Assembly: GCA_019693395.1 (NCBI GenBank)
Contig: JAAMXP010000075.1
Location: 1-30,875 of the forward strand
DNA: 30,875 bases
Source: Ettlia oleoabundans
Lineage: Eukaryota; Chlorophyta; Chlorophyceae; Chlamydomonadales
Direction: 5' to 3'
Below, piece after piece: positions 29,001 through 30,875 of the stretch. Position 1 is the stretch's first letter; the number at the start of each line of letters is the position of its first letter. The position numbers and the translations under genes are program-made. The notes under the pieces are model-generated. The model did no database searches, was not told where the DNA came from, and worked only from the letters and a program-made list of their open reading frames with translations.

Positions 29001-30867
29001 GGCTGGCTTGACCGACCACAAGTGCGTACATCAACTGCCCACCTTTGTGATGCCCCTGCAATATGAGCACACAACTAGTGACTTGTGTGAAGTTGCACTA
29101 GCAGGCAAACCTGCTGGCTGCCATATGATTGCTTCGGCTGGCAGCGGATGTGCGGGCAGGTCATGTGGTTACGCCCTGCCACTGCTTTCTTCATTGTTTG
29201 GGGCCCTACTGAGTTTTGCTTTGGCGATTGTGGGGTCAGATGAGAGAGTGGGAGGGATACGTAGCATCTTGCACAATAGAATATTGCCCCACGATGGTGA
29301 TTTGCAGGTTTAAACCGCAGCACACGTTACCCAATGATAATGTTTACAATAAGCAAACGTTAAAGTTATTCTGCTGCAGGTGCCCAACACAGTACGGAAG
29401 GCGCAATCAGCACTGCTGATTGCAGAGGCTTGTCCTTCCGATTCATTCCCTAAACCCTCCCACACCGTTGGCCATGCTGCTACCATCTGGCCGGGCATCA
29501 AGCAAGGGGAGCTGCTAAAGGTGGCGGATCCCATCAAGGGGGAGGCTGTGCTGCAGCTAAGGTAGGTCTCCACCTACATTTGTAACCGCTATGCTCGTAT
29601 ATTTGATTGTGAAAATGTTTCATCTTTGTGGCTGCATGCCCTTGACCACATTGTCCCACCCCCACCTACCTGCAGAGGGCGTGTATCAGGCTTTTTTGGC
29701 GGCTTTGACAATGCTCAGGATAACGCTGCCTTTGACCAGCTGTTCAAGCGGGCCACCTCCGACTGGGGTGACTCGCCGTTCTGGTGAGCAGCACAAGTGC
29801 ATGTTTACATGTTTCTTTACTATAGCCTAACTATATCAACATAATGCACTTGGAGGGGGAACAGGGCGCCTTGCCAGGCGTTGGATCACGTTGAGCAATG
29901 TCGGACCGTGCTCTAGACAATCAACAGTCAATTGCCCAGAGTGCACTGCACGAGTGCCTGGCAGGATCTGCCAACAAAGTCAACTGCTGACAGGCAACTA
30001 CCTCCTGTCATTGGCAGCCAGTTAGGGCAAGGATCTAATACATGTGCTGACAGTCGCAGAAGAGCAGTGATTACTGTGGCAGGTTGCACCCTTGCCATAA
30101 GTATCAAGGTATACATCCAACATCGTCTGCCTGATGTGACCGTAGGTGCTGCATGTCTTGGGGTGATGCGGATGAAGAGTATCGCAAGTTGCGTTACGAC
30201 TTTCCGGCGCCGTTGGCAGGTGTGTAACCGGCAGTGGCTTGCAGGGGACCGAGGAAGCTGGTCTGTGCTAGGGGATCGCCTGTTGCCCTGGAGCATGCTT
30301 GATTCAGAGGCGGGTTTGGTGCATCGGCTTGCGTCAACAGCTTTTTTGCATTGGCTTGTTAAGAGAGTGGCTGGTTGCTGGGCATGGGACTAGTTAGGGG
30401 GGTTCAAATAAATCAATAAATTCCGGACACCCCCCTAAGAGATTTTTGCAACAGTAAGTACGTACGGAGCCAGTTTGTGACAAGGAAAGCTGGTATAGTA
30501 GCTGCACTGCGCCTCCCAGAAGCGAGACGCCAGTTAATAACGTACTTTGTGGACAGCATTCAAGCATGAGCTGCTGCCACCTCCCAAGGAGGACACTGAC
30601 TGGTTCATAGCTGTGCTGGCCATTTGTGCGGACTGCAAAGATGCTGGCAAGAAAACCCCCATGGCCGTCTCAAGTCGAGCGCCACCGACAGTCAGCCGGC
30701 TGGCGGCAGCAGCGGTGAACCATGATGATACGCAGGGGTTTGCACCTGCTGGGCGTGCATTATTAAGGACTTATCAACATAACATAACCCTTTGTCAACA
30801 CCTCCTTCTCCATCATTCTCTCAGTTGTGGGTCTACCTCCGGAATACATTATGCTAGTAGGCTCTAG
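26065..30867 (+). CDS. GT77-type nucleotide-diphospho-sugar transferase, type II membrane protein
   Basis: GT77 (Nucleotid_trans) enzymes such as plant XEG113/RRA add arabinose or galactose to cell-wall glycoproteins in the Golgi. Fourteen exons join in phase: 26065-26174, 26331-26542, 26691-26815, 26956-27108, 27239-27303, 27531-27724, 27860-27968, 28146-28421, 28619-28729, 28907-29021, 29380-29561, 29676-29783, 30146-30219, 30557-30867 (714 residues if the last stop is right). Exon 1 has a signal anchor (STIAAGFMAGTLVTLLLF). The catalytic region has FLIAALDEQMFSICEDKG, then VVVSDSDCVWLRDPW (DXD-type metal site at 170-172), GRAFNTGLFTTRNTAASRAF and IDDQMALNLLF. The XEG113-like C-terminal half has WKLGVAPIVIHSTFQRY, NRTLLLPTLWCWCDYDF and KVPFQCPVDFLLP. 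Intron 8 needs a GC donor (28422). The final exon's tail after KKTPMAV is low-complexity and may hide another splice. Confidence 0.9.
28422..28618 (+). other. Apparent GC-AG intron in the GT77-type gene
   Basis: Exon 8 ends YQLAAFR at AG and exon 9 resumes DAAATARVLN after GTTTGCAG. The only donor that keeps phase is GCGCGT at 28422. The nearby GTCACC would break the frame. GCGCGT is a poorer GC-donor consensus than GCAAGT, so a base error (GT read as GC) is possible. Confidence 0.6.
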
Positions 30868-30875
30868 ACGTACAC

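Overview
This window looks like nuclear DNA of a green alga. I infer a chlorophyte, plausibly of the Chlamydomonas/Volvox/Haematococcus group. The evidence is many short exons, 60-300 bp GT-AG introns with TGCAG acceptors, GT/CA microsatellites, candidate TGTAA poly(A) signals, and moderately high GC. Open reading frames therefore badly under-represent the genes. I rebuilt the main genes by joining exons with matching splice phase. Exon coordinates are in each entry.

Layout, left to right. 1-1450: repeats, with a long inverted repeat and a strong hairpin but no gene I can support. About 1540-2275: 3' part of an unidentified plus-strand gene with a frame break near its end. 2290-3140: a tandem repeat, an ambiguous base and an abrupt GC-rich block. 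3142-3871: weak minus-strand exons. 4895-6367: a complete seven-exon p23-type HSP90 co-chaperone. 6396-7157: the 3' half of an unidentified minus-strand gene, convergent with p23. 8307-12235: a complete fifteen-exon GT61-type glycosyltransferase. 13717-17514 (minus): a complete sixteen-exon membrane-anchored SGNH-type protein with a GC-AG intron. 18690-22246: a decayed reverse transcriptase element. 23103-23755: a second, inverted, 5'-truncated copy, joined to a lone ABC-transporter exon. 24619-25226: exons of an unidentified minus-strand gene. 25692-25768: an orphan first exon resembling mitochondrial pyruvate carrier 1. 26065-30867: a fourteen-exon GT77-type glycosyltransferase, possibly continuing past the window.

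The strongest biological theme is that three large genes (GT61-like, SGNH, GT77-like) each encode a short N-terminal tail, one signal-anchor helix and a lumenal catalytic domain. This is the architecture of Golgi enzymes that build or decorate glycoproteins and cell-wall polymers. That they act together is inference. The 18.5-24.0 kb stretch separates the second and third of them and is a retroelement graveyard whose two copies face each other tail to tail.
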